A DNA stretch of 64,000 nucleotides from contig NZ_JAAARM010000022.1 of assembly GCF_009908285.1 (NCBI RefSeq), positions 1-64,000 of the forward strand. Direction: 5' to 3'. Origin of the DNA: Pseudomonas sp. Fl4BN1 (GTDB taxonomy: Bacteria; Pseudomonadota; Gammaproteobacteria; Pseudomonadales; Pseudomonadaceae). The notes beneath the pieces were generated by a model. That model was not told the origin of the DNA. It worked only from the letters and a program-made list of their open reading frames with translations, and ran no database searches. Below are positions 9,300 to 18,282 of the stretch, in pieces (the stretch's first letter is position 1; each line of letters opens with the position of its first letter). The translations under genes and the position numbers were made by a program.

Positions 9300-9365
9300 G
9301 TAGGAGCTGGCTTGCCAGCGAAGAGGCCCGTCAGGACGCCTTCGCCAGCAAGCTGGCTCCTACAG
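9300..9365. repeat. REP doublet (REPIN-like inverted pair)
   Basis: GTAGGAGCTGGCTTGCCAGC at the left and its inverted counterpart ending in AAGCTGGCTCCTACAG at the right, separated by a short GC-rich spacer. This is the widespread Pseudomonas extragenic palindrome. It lies between mgtA (stop at 9373) and the MgtC-like gene. Confidence 0.88.
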
Positions 9366-9372
9366 GACAGCA

Positions 9373-12138
9373 TTACTGCCAGCCGAAACGCCGCACGTAG
9401 TAGCCCTTCACTGCCTGGGTCAGGGCCATGTAGGCCAGCAGGATGAACGGCAGGAACACGAAGTACAGCGAGGGCAGCGCCTGCAGCTTGAAGTAGTGCG
9501 CCAGCGGGCCCATCGGCAGGAAGATCCCCACCGCCATGATGATCCCGGTCATCACCAGCAACGGCGTGGCCGCACGGCTCTGCAGGAACGGAATCTTCGG
9601 CGTGCGGATCATGTGTACGATCAGGGTCTGGGTCAGCAGCCCCACCACGAACCAGCCGGACTGGAACAGGGTCTGGTGGTCCGGGGTATTGGCATCGAAC
9701 ACGTACCACATCAAGGCAAAGGTGGCGATGTCGAAGATCGAGCTGATGGGCCCGAAGAACACCATGAAACGCCCCACATCCGCCGGCTGCCAGCGCTGGG
9801 GCTTCTTCAGCATCTCGTCATCGACGTTGTCGAAGGGAATGGCGATCTGCGAAATGTCGTACAGCAGGTTCTGCACCAGCAGGTGCATCGGCAGCATCGG
9901 CAGGAACGGGATAAAGGCACTGGCCACCAGCACCGAGAACACGTTGCCGAAGTTCGAACTGGCGGTCATCTTGATGTACTTGAGCATGTTGGCGAAGGTC
10001 CGGCGCCCTTCCAGCACGCCCTCCTCCAGCACCATCAGGCTTTTTTCCAGGAGGATGATGTCCGCCGCTTCCTTGGCGATGTCCACCGCACTGTCCACGG
10101 AAATGCCGATGTCAGCGGTGCGCAGTGCCGGCGCGTCGTTGATCCCGTCGCCCATGAAACCCACCACGTGGCCGTTGGCCTTGAGCAAGCGGACGATGCG
10201 TTCCTTGTGGGTCGGGGTCAGCTTGGCGAAGACGTTGGTGGTTTCCACCGCCTTGGCCAGTTGCTCATCGCTCATGCGCTCGATGTCATTGCCCATCAGT
10301 AGCCCTTGCTGCTCCAGGCCCACTTCACGGCAGATCTTCGCGGTGACCAACTCGTTGTCGCCGGTCAGCACCTTGACCGCCACGCCATGCTCGGCCAGGG
10401 CCTTGAGCGCCGGCGCGGTACTTTCCTTGGGAGGATCGAGGAACGCCACGTAGCCGATCAGGGTCAACTCGTGCTCGTCCGCCAGGCTGTAGGTATCACG
10501 GCCCTCGATCATCGGCCGCGCGGCCACCGCCACCACCCGCAGGCCCTCTTCGTTGAGGTCGGCGGTGACCTGGCGAATCCGCGCCAGCAGGGTTTCGGTG
10601 AGGGCCTCTTCGGCTTCGCCGTGGCGCACGTTGCGACACACCGCCAGCACTTCTTCCACCGCGCCCTTGCAGATCAGCAGGTGCGGACGCTCCTGTTCCG
10701 CCACCACCACCGACATGCGTCGGCGGTTGAAGTCGAAGGGGATCTCGTCGACCTTCTGGAACGCCGTGCCGACCTTCAACTCACGGTGCACTTCCACGTG
10801 TTCCAGTACCGCCACGTCCAGTAGGTTCTTCAGCCCGGTCTGGTAGTAGCTGTTGAGGTAGGCCATCTCTAACACGTCATCGGAGTCCTCGCCCCAGACG
10901 TCCACGTGCCGCGCGAGAAAGATCTTGTCCTGGGTCAGGGTGCCGGTCTTGTCGGTGCACAGCACGTCCATGGCACCGAAGTTCTGGATCGCGTCCAGGC
11001 GCTTGACGATGACCTTCTTGCGCGACAGGAACACCGCGCCCTTGGCCAGGGTCGAGGTGACGATCATCGGCAGCATTTCCGGGGTCAGGCCGACGGCGAC
11101 CGACAGCGCGAACAGCAGCGCCTCCATCCAGTCGCCCTTGGTGAAACCGTTGATGAACAACACCAGCGGGGCCATGACGAACATGAAGCGGATGAGCAGC
11201 CAGCTGACCTTGTTGACGCCGCTCTGGAATGAGGTCGGCGTGCGGTCGGTGGCGCTCACACGCAATGCCAGGGTGCCGAAATAGGTGCTGTTGCCGGTGG
11301 TCAGGATCACCGCCGTGGCGGCACCGGAAACCACGTTGGTGCCCATGAACAGAATGTTGTCCAGGTCCAGGGGGTTGCTGGTGTCACTGTCCTGCTGGCG
11401 CGCAAACTTCTCCACCGGCATGGATTCACCGGTCATGGCCGCCTGGCTGACGAACAGATCCTTGGCGCTGAGCACCCGGCAATCGGCGGGAATCATGTCG
11501 CCGGCCGAGAGCACGATCAGGTCACCGGGCACCAGTTCCTTGATCGGCAGTTCGATGCGCTGCGCGCCCTTGGCCTCGGCAGCCGCGCCCAGCAGGCGCC
11601 CGAGCATCGGTGCCTCCTGCGGCGGCGTGTCCCGGCGCATCACCGTGGCCGTGTTGCTGACCATGGCCTTGAGCGCGTCGGCGGCCTTGTTCGACTTGGC
11701 CTCCTGCCAGAAGCGCAGCAGGGTCGAGAGCACCACCATGGAGAAAATCACCGTGGCGGCCTTCATGTCCTCGGTCAACCAGGAGATCAGCGCCAACAGG
11801 GTCAGCAGCAGGTTGAAGGGGTTCTTGTAGCAGTGCCACAGGTGAGTCCACCAGGGCAGCGCCTGCTCATGCTCGACTTCGTTGAGGCCGTAGCGCTCAC
11901 GCTGGGCTTCGGCTTCCTGGGTGCTCAAGCCATCGGTGTGGCTGCCAAGCTGGTCCAGCATGTGCGCGGCGTCGCTGTTGGCCGCAGCCACCAGGGTCTG
12001 TGCCAGGGTGGGCGGCACATCGCGGCTGACACTGGCATCACTGAAACTTTCCAACAGGGCCAGGCGGCGGAAGTGCCGGGCGAAATGCCGGGTCCGCAGA
12101 AAGCCGGCAAAGAACTCTTTCAACAAGCTGAGCTTCAT
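9373..12138 (-). CDS. mgtA: Magnesium-translocating P-type ATPase
   Basis: P3B-type ATPase of 921 residues in the inner membrane, importing Mg2+ under magnesium starvation. Core motifs are MTGESMPVEK in the actuator domain (about 235-244), the phosphorylation loop CTDKTGTLTQD (about 394-404), LTGDNELVTAK and the hinge GDGINDAPALR. About ten membrane helices are arranged 4+6, and an MgtA-type N-terminal extension is present. ATG 12138 follows a CAGGAG ribosome-binding site. The 5-prime leader holds a strong hairpin and a small ORF, pointing to leader-based control as known for mgtA in enterobacteria. Confidence 0.95.
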   Translation of the reverse strand: MKLSLLKEFFAGFLRTRHFARHFRRLALLESFSDASVSRDVPPTLAQTLVAAANSDAAHMLDQLGSHTDGLSTQEAEAQRERYGLNEVEHEQALPWWTHLWHCYKNPFNLLLTLLALISWLTEDMKAATVIFSMVVLSTLLRFWQEAKSNKAADALKAMVSNTATVMRRDTPPQEAPMLGRLLGAAAEAKGAQRIELPIKELVPGDLIVLSAGDMIPADCRVLSAKDLFVSQAAMTGESMPVEKFARQQDSDTSNPLDLDNILFMGTNVVSGAATAVILTTGNSTYFGTLALRVSATDRTPTSFQSGVNKVSWLLIRFMFVMAPLVLFINGFTKGDWMEALLFALSVAVGLTPEMLPMIVTSTLAKGAVFLSRKKVIVKRLDAIQNFGAMDVLCTDKTGTLTQDKIFLARHVDVWGEDSDDVLEMAYLNSYYQTGLKNLLDVAVLEHVEVHRELKVGTAFQKVDEIPFDFNRRRMSVVVAEQERPHLLICKGAVEEVLAVCRNVRHGEAEEALTETLLARIRQVTADLNEEGLRVVAVAARPMIEGRDTYSLADEHELTLIGYVAFLDPPKESTAPALKALAEHGVAVKVLTGDNELVTAKICREVGLEQQGLLMGNDIERMSDEQLAKAVETTNVFAKLTPTHKERIVRLLKANGHVVGFMGDGINDAPALRTADIGISVDSAVDIAKEAADIILLEKSLMVLEEGVLEGRRTFANMLKYIKMTASSNFGNVFSVLVASAFIPFLPMLPMHLLVQNLLYDISQIAIPFDNVDDEMLKKPQRWQPADVGRFMVFFGPISSIFDIATFALMWYVFDANTPDHQTLFQSGWFVVGLLTQTLIVHMIRTPKIPFLQSRAATPLLVMTGIIMAVGIFLPMGPLAHYFKLQALPSLYFVFLPFILLAYMALTQAVKGYYVRRFGWQ

Positions 12139-12154
12139 GGTGATGACTCCTGCA

Positions 12155-12188
12155 CTGGCGCCCCGAGCAATGGCTCAAGGGGCACCAG
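12155..12188 (-). promoter_or_regulatory. Strong leader hairpin just upstream of the mgtA ribosome-binding site
   Basis: On the mgtA strand the outer arms CTGGTGCCCC and GGGGCGCCAG pair with one G-U wobble, with an inner GAGC/GCTC stem, giving roughly 14 pairs and a two-base bulge. The hairpin ends only a few bases before the CAGGAG ribosome-binding site. It has no T-tract, so control of translation or of Rho access is more likely than simple termination. Confidence 0.6.
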
Positions 12189-12237
12189 CGTTGCAACGAA
12201 ACAGGCGGGGTGGAGAGACAGCAGGACAGGGCTGGGC

Positions 12238-12312
12238 TTACGCCCGAAGCAATCGCACCGTCAGTGATGGACGATGTTGCTGGCGATGGTGACGCAGGCT
12301 GATGTAACCCAT
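12238..12312 (-). CDS. Candidate mgtA leader peptide (24 residues)
   Basis: A small ORF, MGYISLRHHRQQHRPSLTVR plus four residues, begins at ATG 12312 after a GGGGGAA ribosome-binding site and ends about 100 bases before mgtA. It is rich in Arg, His and Gln. In enterobacteria a short leader peptide upstream of mgtA couples translation to transcription of the transporter. This ORF has the right position and size but no recognisable sequence match. It is inferred from ribosome-binding site, position and the adjacent hairpin only. Confidence 0.35.
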   Translation of the reverse strand: MGYISLRHHRQQHRPSLTVRLLRA

Positions 12313-12703
12313 GGCTGTTCCCCCGGATGGACGGCGCTGGGAAATCCGCAGGCAGGTACGGCCGGGGCTGCTGAAGGCGATGAATCCTCCCGGCCAGCCT
12401 GGCACGCGGGTCGCAAGAGCCGCGCATCGGTGCAGCCACGACGCGGCGCAAAGCCGGATCGCAGGCAATTGAGAGTCATCAAGAAGTGACGTCGGGAGGC
12501 GAACCGTAAAGCTCGCGATCGGGATGCCGCATCTCGCTGGACGGCGAGACAACGGCAGGAAAAGGCTGCGCGTTATCTTGCCGAGACTGCGCCGGCTATG
12601 AAAACCGGCTGACTCCTGTCACTCGAACAAGTACCCACACTGGGTCTCCACTGATTGAAAACGCGCGCAGCTTACGCCGCACTATTTGCAGAGTAAACCG
12701 CTG
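12313..12703. other. Long mgtA upstream region
   Basis: About 390 bases upstream of the candidate leader peptide. It must contain the mgtA promoter, transcribed leftwards, but I cannot fix a -35/-10 pair. No convincing gene is present. The overlapping frames on both strands have no start signals or family features. Confidence 0.4.
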
Positions 12704-12725
12704 AAAAACCCCGGCCGGGGGGAAT
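12704..12725 (-). terminator. Possible terminator downstream of pvdA
   Basis: On the minus strand CCCCGGCCGGGG is followed by TTTTTC. The stem is short and strongly GC. It lies about 120 bases past the pvdA stop and before the mgtA leader, so it would insulate the two units. Confidence 0.4.
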
Positions 12726-12770
12726 TGAAAACTTCTTCAGCCGAGGTTCAGGAATGCTCGCCCCAGCCGC

Positions 12771-12836
12771 TTGTACAGGTACTGGACTGCCGGCGAAGCG
12801 GCCCGCAAGAGCCTCCTTCACCGGCAAGCGGCGCCT
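12771..12836. repeat. Degenerate REP-like inverted repeat
   Basis: ACTGCCGGCGAAGCGGC on the left faces CTTCACCGGCAAGC on the right, a decayed version of the Pseudomonas REP core. It lies just downstream of pvdA. Confidence 0.5.
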
Positions 12837-12845
12837 AGCAGCGCA

Positions 12846-14183
12846 TCAGCTGGCGGTAGCCAGCAGCATGTCACGCACCGAGCGGCTCTGGCCGCGGGTC
12901 TTGCCGTGCTCGTACAGCGAGTCGGCGATCTCTTGCGCGCGGATCGCCAGCACCGACAGCAAGGTATCGCTCAGGCCATGGCTGGCCTGACTGAAGCCCT
13001 GCAGGTAGACCCCCGCCTTGCAGCGTTCATCGGTCAACAGGCGGTAGTTGCGGTCCACTTCGAAATCACCCAGGTAGGCTTGCAGCGGTGCCAGCAACTG
13101 GCGATGCATCTGCCGCTCGTAACCGGTGGCCAGGATCACCGCGTCGTAGTGACGCACTTCGCGCTCGCCGCTGGCGCTGTTGCGCAGGATCAACTCGATG
13201 CCCAGGTCCGTGGCCGTGGCCTTTTCCACCGTGGTCATGGTGCGGAAGGTGTGACGTGGAATGCCCGACACCTTCTGCCGGTAGAAGATCCCGTAGATGC
13301 GCTCGATCAGGTCGATGTCCACCACCGAGTAGTTGGTGTTCTGGTATTCGCTGACCAGGCGCTCGCGCTCGCTGCCGTTGTGCTGGAACACCCGGTCGGT
13401 AAAGGCCGGGGAGAACACTTCGTTGACGAACGGGCTGTCATCGGCAGGCTTGAGCGCCGAGCCGCGCATGATGATGTCGGCCTGTACCGAAGGGAAACTG
13501 TCGTTAAGGTCGATGAAGGCCTCGGCAGCGCTTTGCCCGCCACCGATGATCGCGATGTTCATCGCCTTGCCGTTGACACACGGCTGGGTGGCCATGCGCT
13601 CCAGGTACTGGGAGTGGTGGAATACCCGTGGATCGTCCTTGAGCCCCTTGAACGTCTCCGGAACCCGTGCGGTGCCGCCGGCGCTGACCACCACCGAACG
13701 GGCGGTGCGCACGAACTCGGTGCCCTGGGCGTCGCGGGAAATCACTCGCAGGGCTTCGACCTGCTGGTTGTGCAGCACCGGCTCGATGCCCAGCACTTCT
13801 TCACCGTAGCGGCTGTGTTCCTGGAAATGCCCGGCCACCCAGCGCAGGTAGTCGTTGAACTCCATGCGGCAAGGATAGAAGGTGCCCAGGTTGATGAAGT
13901 CCACCAGGCGCCCGTGGTGTTTCAGGTAGTTGACGAAGGAATAGGGGCTGGTGGGGTTGCGCAGGGTCACCAAGTCCTTGAGGAAGGAGATTTGCAGTTC
14001 GCTCTGGGTCACCAGGGTGTTGCCGTGCCAGCGATAGTCGGCCTGCTTGTCGAGGAACAGCGCGTCCAGCGGACCGTGCTCCTGCCCGCGCTCCTCCAGC
14101 GCAATGGCCAGCGCCAGGTTCGAGGGGCCGAAACCGATACCGATCAAATCGTGAACGTTGGCCGATGCAATTGCCTGTGTCAT
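12846..14183 (-). CDS. pvdA: L-ornithine N5-monooxygenase
   Basis: FAD- and NADPH-dependent hydroxylase of 445 residues that makes N5-hydroxyornithine, the first committed step toward the hydroxamate groups of pyoverdine. The FAD motif GIGFGPSNLALAIAL lies at about residues 15-29, the NADPH motif GGGQSAAEAF near 211 and the family motif ILATGYERQ near 365-373. ATG 14183 (MTQAIASANVHDL) matches known PvdA starts, and a longer version would add unrelated residues. A PvdS box lies 100-123 bases upstream of the start. The product feeds PvdF and the hydroxyornithine A domains of the NRPSs. Confidence 0.96.
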   Translation of the reverse strand: MTQAIASANVHDLIGIGFGPSNLALAIALEERGQEHGPLDALFLDKQADYRWHGNTLVTQSELQISFLKDLVTLRNPTSPYSFVNYLKHHGRLVDFINLGTFYPCRMEFNDYLRWVAGHFQEHSRYGEEVLGIEPVLHNQQVEALRVISRDAQGTEFVRTARSVVVSAGGTARVPETFKGLKDDPRVFHHSQYLERMATQPCVNGKAMNIAIIGGGQSAAEAFIDLNDSFPSVQADIIMRGSALKPADDSPFVNEVFSPAFTDRVFQHNGSERERLVSEYQNTNYSVVDIDLIERIYGIFYRQKVSGIPRHTFRTMTTVEKATATDLGIELILRNSASGEREVRHYDAVILATGYERQMHRQLLAPLQAYLGDFEVDRNYRLLTDERCKAGVYLQGFSQASHGLSDTLLSVLAIRAQEIADSLYEHGKTRGQSRSVRDMLLATAS

Positions 14184-14282
14184 TTCCAGTGTCCTCTGGA
14201 TAAACCGCCTCAACGCGGGGGATAAAGTGTCTCGGTGACCCGACTGGCCCGTGCAGCACAGCAGATCGTCTGTTGAGTAGGG

Positions 14283-14306
14283 ACGAGGACAATGAAAAAA
14301 AATTTA
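14283..14306 (-). promoter_or_regulatory. PvdS iron-starvation box for pvdA
   Basis: Reads TAAAT-N16-CGT on the minus strand, the exact consensus for the ECF sigma factor PvdS, upstream of pvdA. Confidence 0.85.
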
Positions 14307-14318
14307 ACGAAATAAGAC

Positions 14319-14801
14319 TCAGTGGCTGTCCCACTGACGGAGTCGAACCCGGCAGTGTTTCATCGCGTTGACGATGTGTTTTTCCACCAGGCTGCGGGAA
14401 ATCCCCAGTTGCTCGGCAATCTGCGGATGGGACAGGCCTTCGAGCTTGCGCAGCAGGAAACTCTCGCGGCACAGCCGAGGCAGCTCGGCCAATGCCCGCT
14501 GGAGCATTTCCAGGCGCTGGCCCTGATCAAGAGAGGTGTGCGGCGACGGATTGAAATAGCGTTCTTCGTTGTCCAGCACCTCAAGGGGCTCGGACTGGCG
14601 CAAGGCGTTGCGCCGATGGTCATCGATCACCAGGTTCAGGACCGTGCGATAAAGAAACGCTCGCGGCTGCTCGATCGGCGTAGCGCTGGAGCGCTCCAGC
14701 ACCCGCACATACGCGTCGTGCACCACATCCTCGGCCACCTGGCGATTGCCCAGCTTGGCATTGAGGAAGCCCATCAGCTCGCGATAGTAACTTTCCAACA
14801 T
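14319..14801 (-). CDS. fpvI: ECF sigma factor of the FpvI type
   Basis: Sigma factor of 160 residues, the usual FpvI length. Region 2 reads VAEDVVHDAYVRVLERSS near 25-42, followed by AFLYRTVLNLVIDDHRR. Region 4 has the helix-turn-helix GLSHPQIAEQLGISRSLVEKH near 123-143. ATG 14801 (MLESYYRELMGFL) was chosen over TTG 14840, which lacks a ribosome-binding site. In P. aeruginosa FpvI, released when ferripyoverdine binds FpvA, transcribes fpvA. A candidate Fur operator lies about 105-120 bases upstream. Unlike P. aeruginosa, no FpvR anti-sigma gene separates it from pvdR. PvdS is less likely given length and position. Confidence 0.85.
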   Translation of the reverse strand: MLESYYRELMGFLNAKLGNRQVAEDVVHDAYVRVLERSSATPIEQPRAFLYRTVLNLVIDDHRRNALRQSEPLEVLDNEERYFNPSPHTSLDQGQRLEMLQRALAELPRLCRESFLLRKLEGLSHPQIAEQLGISRSLVEKHIVNAMKHCRVRLRQWDSH

Positions 14802-14904
14802 GGCTCCCGACCGCCACAGGGCGATTCTGTCCTTGAGCAAGACCGGCGATGGCCGGTTACGCCCGATGATTCAATGATGGCAGTTTAGAACCGCAGCGTA
14901 ATTT

Positions 14905-14923
14905 ATAGTAATTCTCATATAGA
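14905..14923 (-). promoter_or_regulatory. Candidate Fur box upstream of fpvI
   Basis: The minus strand reads TATATGAGAATTACTATAA, matching the Fur consensus core ATGAtAAT and part of the right arm (about 11 of 19). It lies in an AT-rich stretch ahead of the iron-regulated sigma gene. Confidence 0.5.
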
Positions 14924-14995
14924 TTTAAAGTACCGCAGTGTCGCGCAGGGTTTATTTTCAATGTTTCGACAGCTGTAACGCCATGTGTCGACACT

Positions 14996-15019
14996 TAAAT
15001 TCACCCCGCGTCATCTCGT
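14996..15019 (+). promoter_or_regulatory. PvdS iron-starvation box for pvdRT-opmQ
   Basis: TAAAT-N16-CGT, exact consensus and spacing, about 110 bases before the pvdR start. Confidence 0.85.
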
Positions 15020-15128
15020 TTACCTGACAGCTCCCCGTCTCTGCCGCTCCCGCGGCAGTCGCAAGCCTGGCGTACCTCACGTGACCCGGCGGCGGTGACG
15101 GGCCGATATCCCCTGGCCGGAACCCTGC

Positions 15129-16301
15129 ATGAAACGTCCTCGACCCACCCGACGCGCCCTGCTTGTCGCACTGTGTCTGCTCCCCGTTGTGGCCATTACG
15201 GCCTGGAAACTCATTCCTCCCGATCGCAATCAGTTCGCCACCGTGCAAGTCAGCCGAGGCGATATCGAAAGCAGCGTCACCGCCCTGGGCACCCTGCAAC
15301 CGCGGCGCTATGTGGATGTGGGTGCCCAGGCCTCCGGGCAGATCCGCAAGATCCACGTGGAAGCCGGCGACACGGTGAAGGAAGGCCAGTTACTGGTGGA
15401 AATCGACCCAGCCACCCAGCAGGCAAAACTCGACGCCAGCCGCTTCTCCATCGAGAACCTGCAGGCCCAGCTGCAGGAGCAGCACGCGCAGAACCAGCTG
15501 GCGCGGCAAAAATACCAGCGCCAGCAGAACCTCGCCGCCGGTGGCGCCACCCGCGAAGAAGACGTACAGGCCGCCCAGGCCGAGCTCAAGGCCACCCACG
15601 CGCGGATCGACATGTTCAAGGCCCAGATCCGCCAGGCCCAGGCCAGCCTGCGCAGCGACCAGGCGGAACTGGGCTACACGCGCATCTACGCGCCGATGTC
15701 CGGCACCGTGGTGGCGGTGGACGCCCGTGAAGGCCAGACCCTCAACGCCCAGCAACAAACGCCGCTGATCCTGCGCATCGCCAAGCTCTCGCCGATGACC
15801 GTCTGGGCCGAGGTTTCCGAAGCCGACATTGGCCACGTCAAACCCGGCATGAGCGCCTATTTCACCACCTTGAGCGGTGGCAGTCGGCGCTGGACCAGCA
15901 CCGTGCGGCAAATCCTGCCGATCCCGCCCAAGCCCCTGAATGAAACCAGCCAGGGCGGTGGCAGCCCCGCCAGCACCAGCAAGAGCGGCAGCGGCCGGGT
16001 GGTGCTCTACACCGTGCTGCTGGACGTGGACAACGCCGACAACGCGCTGATGGCACAAATGACCACCCAGGTGTTCTTCGTTGCCAGCCAGGCGAAAAAC
16101 GTCCTCACCGCGCCCATCGCCGCCCTGCAGGGCAGCACCACGGCGGACCGGCAGGTCGCCCGGGTAGTGGCCAAGAACGGCTCGATCGATGAACGCGAAG
16201 TGCGGGTCGGCATCAGCGATCGCCTGCGCATCCAGGTACTGGACGGGCTGAGCGAAGGCGATCACCTGTTGATCGGCCCGGCCAACAGCAGCGGGGGTTG
16301 A
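15129..16301 (+). CDS. pvdR: Pyoverdine efflux periplasmic adaptor
   Basis: Membrane fusion protein of 390 residues (HlyD/MacA type) linking PvdT to OpmQ. It has one N-terminal hydrophobic anchor (residues 10-27), a lipoyl half-motif (YVDVGAQASGQIRKIHVEAGDTVKEG near 61-86), a long coiled coil (about 95-180) and the second lipoyl half (YAPMSGTVVAVDAREGQTL near 187-205). The stop TGA abuts the pvdT ATG, so the two are translationally coupled. PvdRT-OpmQ secretes newly made pyoverdine and recycles used pyoverdine from the periplasm. Confidence 0.94.
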   Translation: MKRPRPTRRALLVALCLLPVVAITAWKLIPPDRNQFATVQVSRGDIESSVTALGTLQPRRYVDVGAQASGQIRKIHVEAGDTVKEGQLLVEIDPATQQAKLDASRFSIENLQAQLQEQHAQNQLARQKYQRQQNLAAGGATREEDVQAAQAELKATHARIDMFKAQIRQAQASLRSDQAELGYTRIYAPMSGTVVAVDAREGQTLNAQQQTPLILRIAKLSPMTVWAEVSEADIGHVKPGMSAYFTTLSGGSRRWTSTVRQILPIPPKPLNETSQGGGSPASTSKSGSGRVVLYTVLLDVDNADNALMAQMTTQVFFVASQAKNVLTAPIAALQGSTTADRQVARVVAKNGSIDEREVRVGISDRLRIQVLDGLSEGDHLLIGPANSSGG

Positions 16302-18275
16302 ATGCAGACTCCGCTGATCGACCTCAGGAACATCCGTAAGTCCTACGGTGGTGGCGATACCCCGCAAGTCGATGTGCTGCGCGGTATCGACCTGTCGATC
16401 CACGCCGGCGAATTCGTCGCCATTGTTGGCGCCTCGGGCTCCGGCAAGTCGACCCTGATGAACATTCTCGGCTGCCTCGACCGCCCCACTTCCGGCGACT
16501 ACCTGTTCGCCGGGGAAAACGTCGCCCAACTGGACAGCGACGAACTGGCCTGGCTGCGCCGCGAGGCCTTCGGGTTCGTGTTCCAGGGCTACCACCTGAT
16601 TCCCTCGGCCTCGGCCCAGGAAAACGTCGAAATGCCGGCCATCTACGCCGGCACCCCACCCGCCGAGCGCCACGCCCGCGCCGCCGCTCTGCTGGAGCGC
16701 CTGGGCCTGAGCGACCGAACCGGCAACCGCCCGCACCAGCTGTCCGGTGGCCAGCAACAGCGGGTGTCCATCGCCCGCGCGCTGATGAACGGCGGCCATA
16801 TCATCCTCGCCGACGAACCCACCGGTGCCCTCGACAGCCACAGCGGCGCCGAGGTCATGACCCTGCTGGACGAGTTGGCCAGCCAGGGCCACGTGGTGAT
16901 CCTGATCACCCACGACCGCGAAGTCGCAGCCCGGGCCAAGCGCATCATCGAGATCCGCGACGGCGAGATCATCAGCGACACCGCCGACCACGATCCGTCG
17001 GTGCAAACCAGCGCCAACAGCGGCGCCCTGCAAGCCGTGGACCTGCGTCAGCGCCTGGTAGATGGCAGCGAAGCCAGCGGGGCCTGGAAAGGCGAACTGC
17101 TGGAAGCGATACAGGCCGCCTGGCGGGTGATGTGGATCAACCGCTTCCGCACCGCCCTGACCCTGCTGGGGATCGTCATCGGCGTGGCCTCGGTGGTGGT
17201 GATGCTGGCGGTGGGCGAAGGCAGCAAGCGCCAGGTGATGGCGCAGATGGGAGCCTTTGGCTCGAACATCATTTACCTGAGCGGACACTCGCCCAACCCG
17301 CGTGCGCCCATGGGCATCATTACCCTGGACGAGGTCGCCGCCGTGGCCGCCCTGCCCCAGGTCAAGCGCATCATGCCGGTCAATGGCGCCGAAGCCGGTG
17401 TGCGCTACGGCAACCGCGACTACATGGCCTACGTCGGCGGCAACGACACCAACTTTCCGCACATTTTCAACTGGCCAGTGGTCGAGGGCAGCTATTTCAG
17501 CGATGCCGACGAACACTCGGCGGCGGCCGTGGCGGTGATCGGCCGCAAAGTCCGGGAAAAGCTCCTGCACGACGTCGCCAATCCCATCGGCCAATACATC
17601 CTGATCGAGAACGTGCCCTTCCAGGTGGTGGGCGTACTGATTGGCAAGGGCGCCAGCTCCGGTGACCAGGACAGCGACGACCGCATCGCCGTGCCCTACT
17701 CCGCCGCCAGCACCCGCCTGTTTGGCAGCCGCAACCCCGAATACGTGGCCATCGCCGCCGCCGACGCGAGCAAGGTCAAGGAAGCCGAACAGGCCATCGA
17801 TGAGCTGATGCTGCACCTGCACAACGGCAAGCGCGATTACCAGCTGACCAACAATGCGGCAATGATCCAGGCCGAGGCCCGGACCCAGAACACCCTGTCA
17901 CTGATGCTCGGCGCGATTGCCGCGATCTCGCTGCTGGTGGGCGGTATCGGGGTGATGAACATCATGCTCATGACCGTGCGCGAACGCACCCGCGAGATCG
18001 GTATCCGTATGGCCACCGGTGCCCGCCAGCGCGACATCCTGCGCCAGTTCCTCACCGAAGCGGTGATGCTCTCGGTGGTCGGCGGCCTGACCGGCATCGC
18101 CCTGGCGCTGCTCATCGGTGGCGTGCTGATCCTCAGCGAAGTAGCCGTGGCCTTCTCCCTGATCGCAGTGGCCGGGGCCTTTGCCTGTGCCCTGGTCACC
18201 GGCGTCATCTTCGGCTTCATGCCCGCCCGCAAGGCTGCCCGGCTCGACCCGGTCACGGCCCTTACCAGTGAATGA
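16302..18275 (+). CDS. pvdT: MacB-type ABC transporter for pyoverdine efflux
   Basis: Inner-membrane protein of 657 residues with an N-terminal ATPase and C-terminal FtsX-like permease. Walker A is GASGSGKSTL near 43-52, the signature LSGGQQQRVSIARAL near 147-161, and Walker B ILADEPTGALD follows. TM1 lies near 285-310 and is followed by a large periplasmic domain. Three helices close the protein, with the MacB signature GGIGVMNIMLMTVRERTREI near 547-566. It works with PvdR and OpmQ, which share its operon. Confidence 0.95.
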   Translation: MQTPLIDLRNIRKSYGGGDTPQVDVLRGIDLSIHAGEFVAIVGASGSGKSTLMNILGCLDRPTSGDYLFAGENVAQLDSDELAWLRREAFGFVFQGYHLIPSASAQENVEMPAIYAGTPPAERHARAAALLERLGLSDRTGNRPHQLSGGQQQRVSIARALMNGGHIILADEPTGALDSHSGAEVMTLLDELASQGHVVILITHDREVAARAKRIIEIRDGEIISDTADHDPSVQTSANSGALQAVDLRQRLVDGSEASGAWKGELLEAIQAAWRVMWINRFRTALTLLGIVIGVASVVVMLAVGEGSKRQVMAQMGAFGSNIIYLSGHSPNPRAPMGIITLDEVAAVAALPQVKRIMPVNGAEAGVRYGNRDYMAYVGGNDTNFPHIFNWPVVEGSYFSDADEHSAAAVAVIGRKVREKLLHDVANPIGQYILIENVPFQVVGVLIGKGASSGDQDSDDRIAVPYSAASTRLFGSRNPEYVAIAAADASKVKEAEQAIDELMLHLHNGKRDYQLTNNAAMIQAEARTQNTLSLMLGAIAAISLLVGGIGVMNIMLMTVRERTREIGIRMATGARQRDILRQFLTEAVMLSVVGGLTGIALALLIGGVLILSEVAVAFSLIAVAGAFACALVTGVIFGFMPARKAARLDPVTALTSE

Positions 18276-18282
18276 TCGATCT

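Noticed and set aside
12238..12552. A 104-residue gene upstream of mgtA
   Set aside because: Only the last 24 codons have a start with a good ribosome-binding site. The upstream part has no coding character.
14319..14801. Calling this sigma factor PvdS
   Set aside because: Length (160 residues), start sequence and position beside pvdA and pvdR match FpvI. PvdS is longer and normally lies elsewhere.
15390..17822. Minus-strand frame of 810 codons opposite pvdR and pvdT
   Set aside because: It covers the antisense of two well-supported genes and has no ribosome-binding site or family features.
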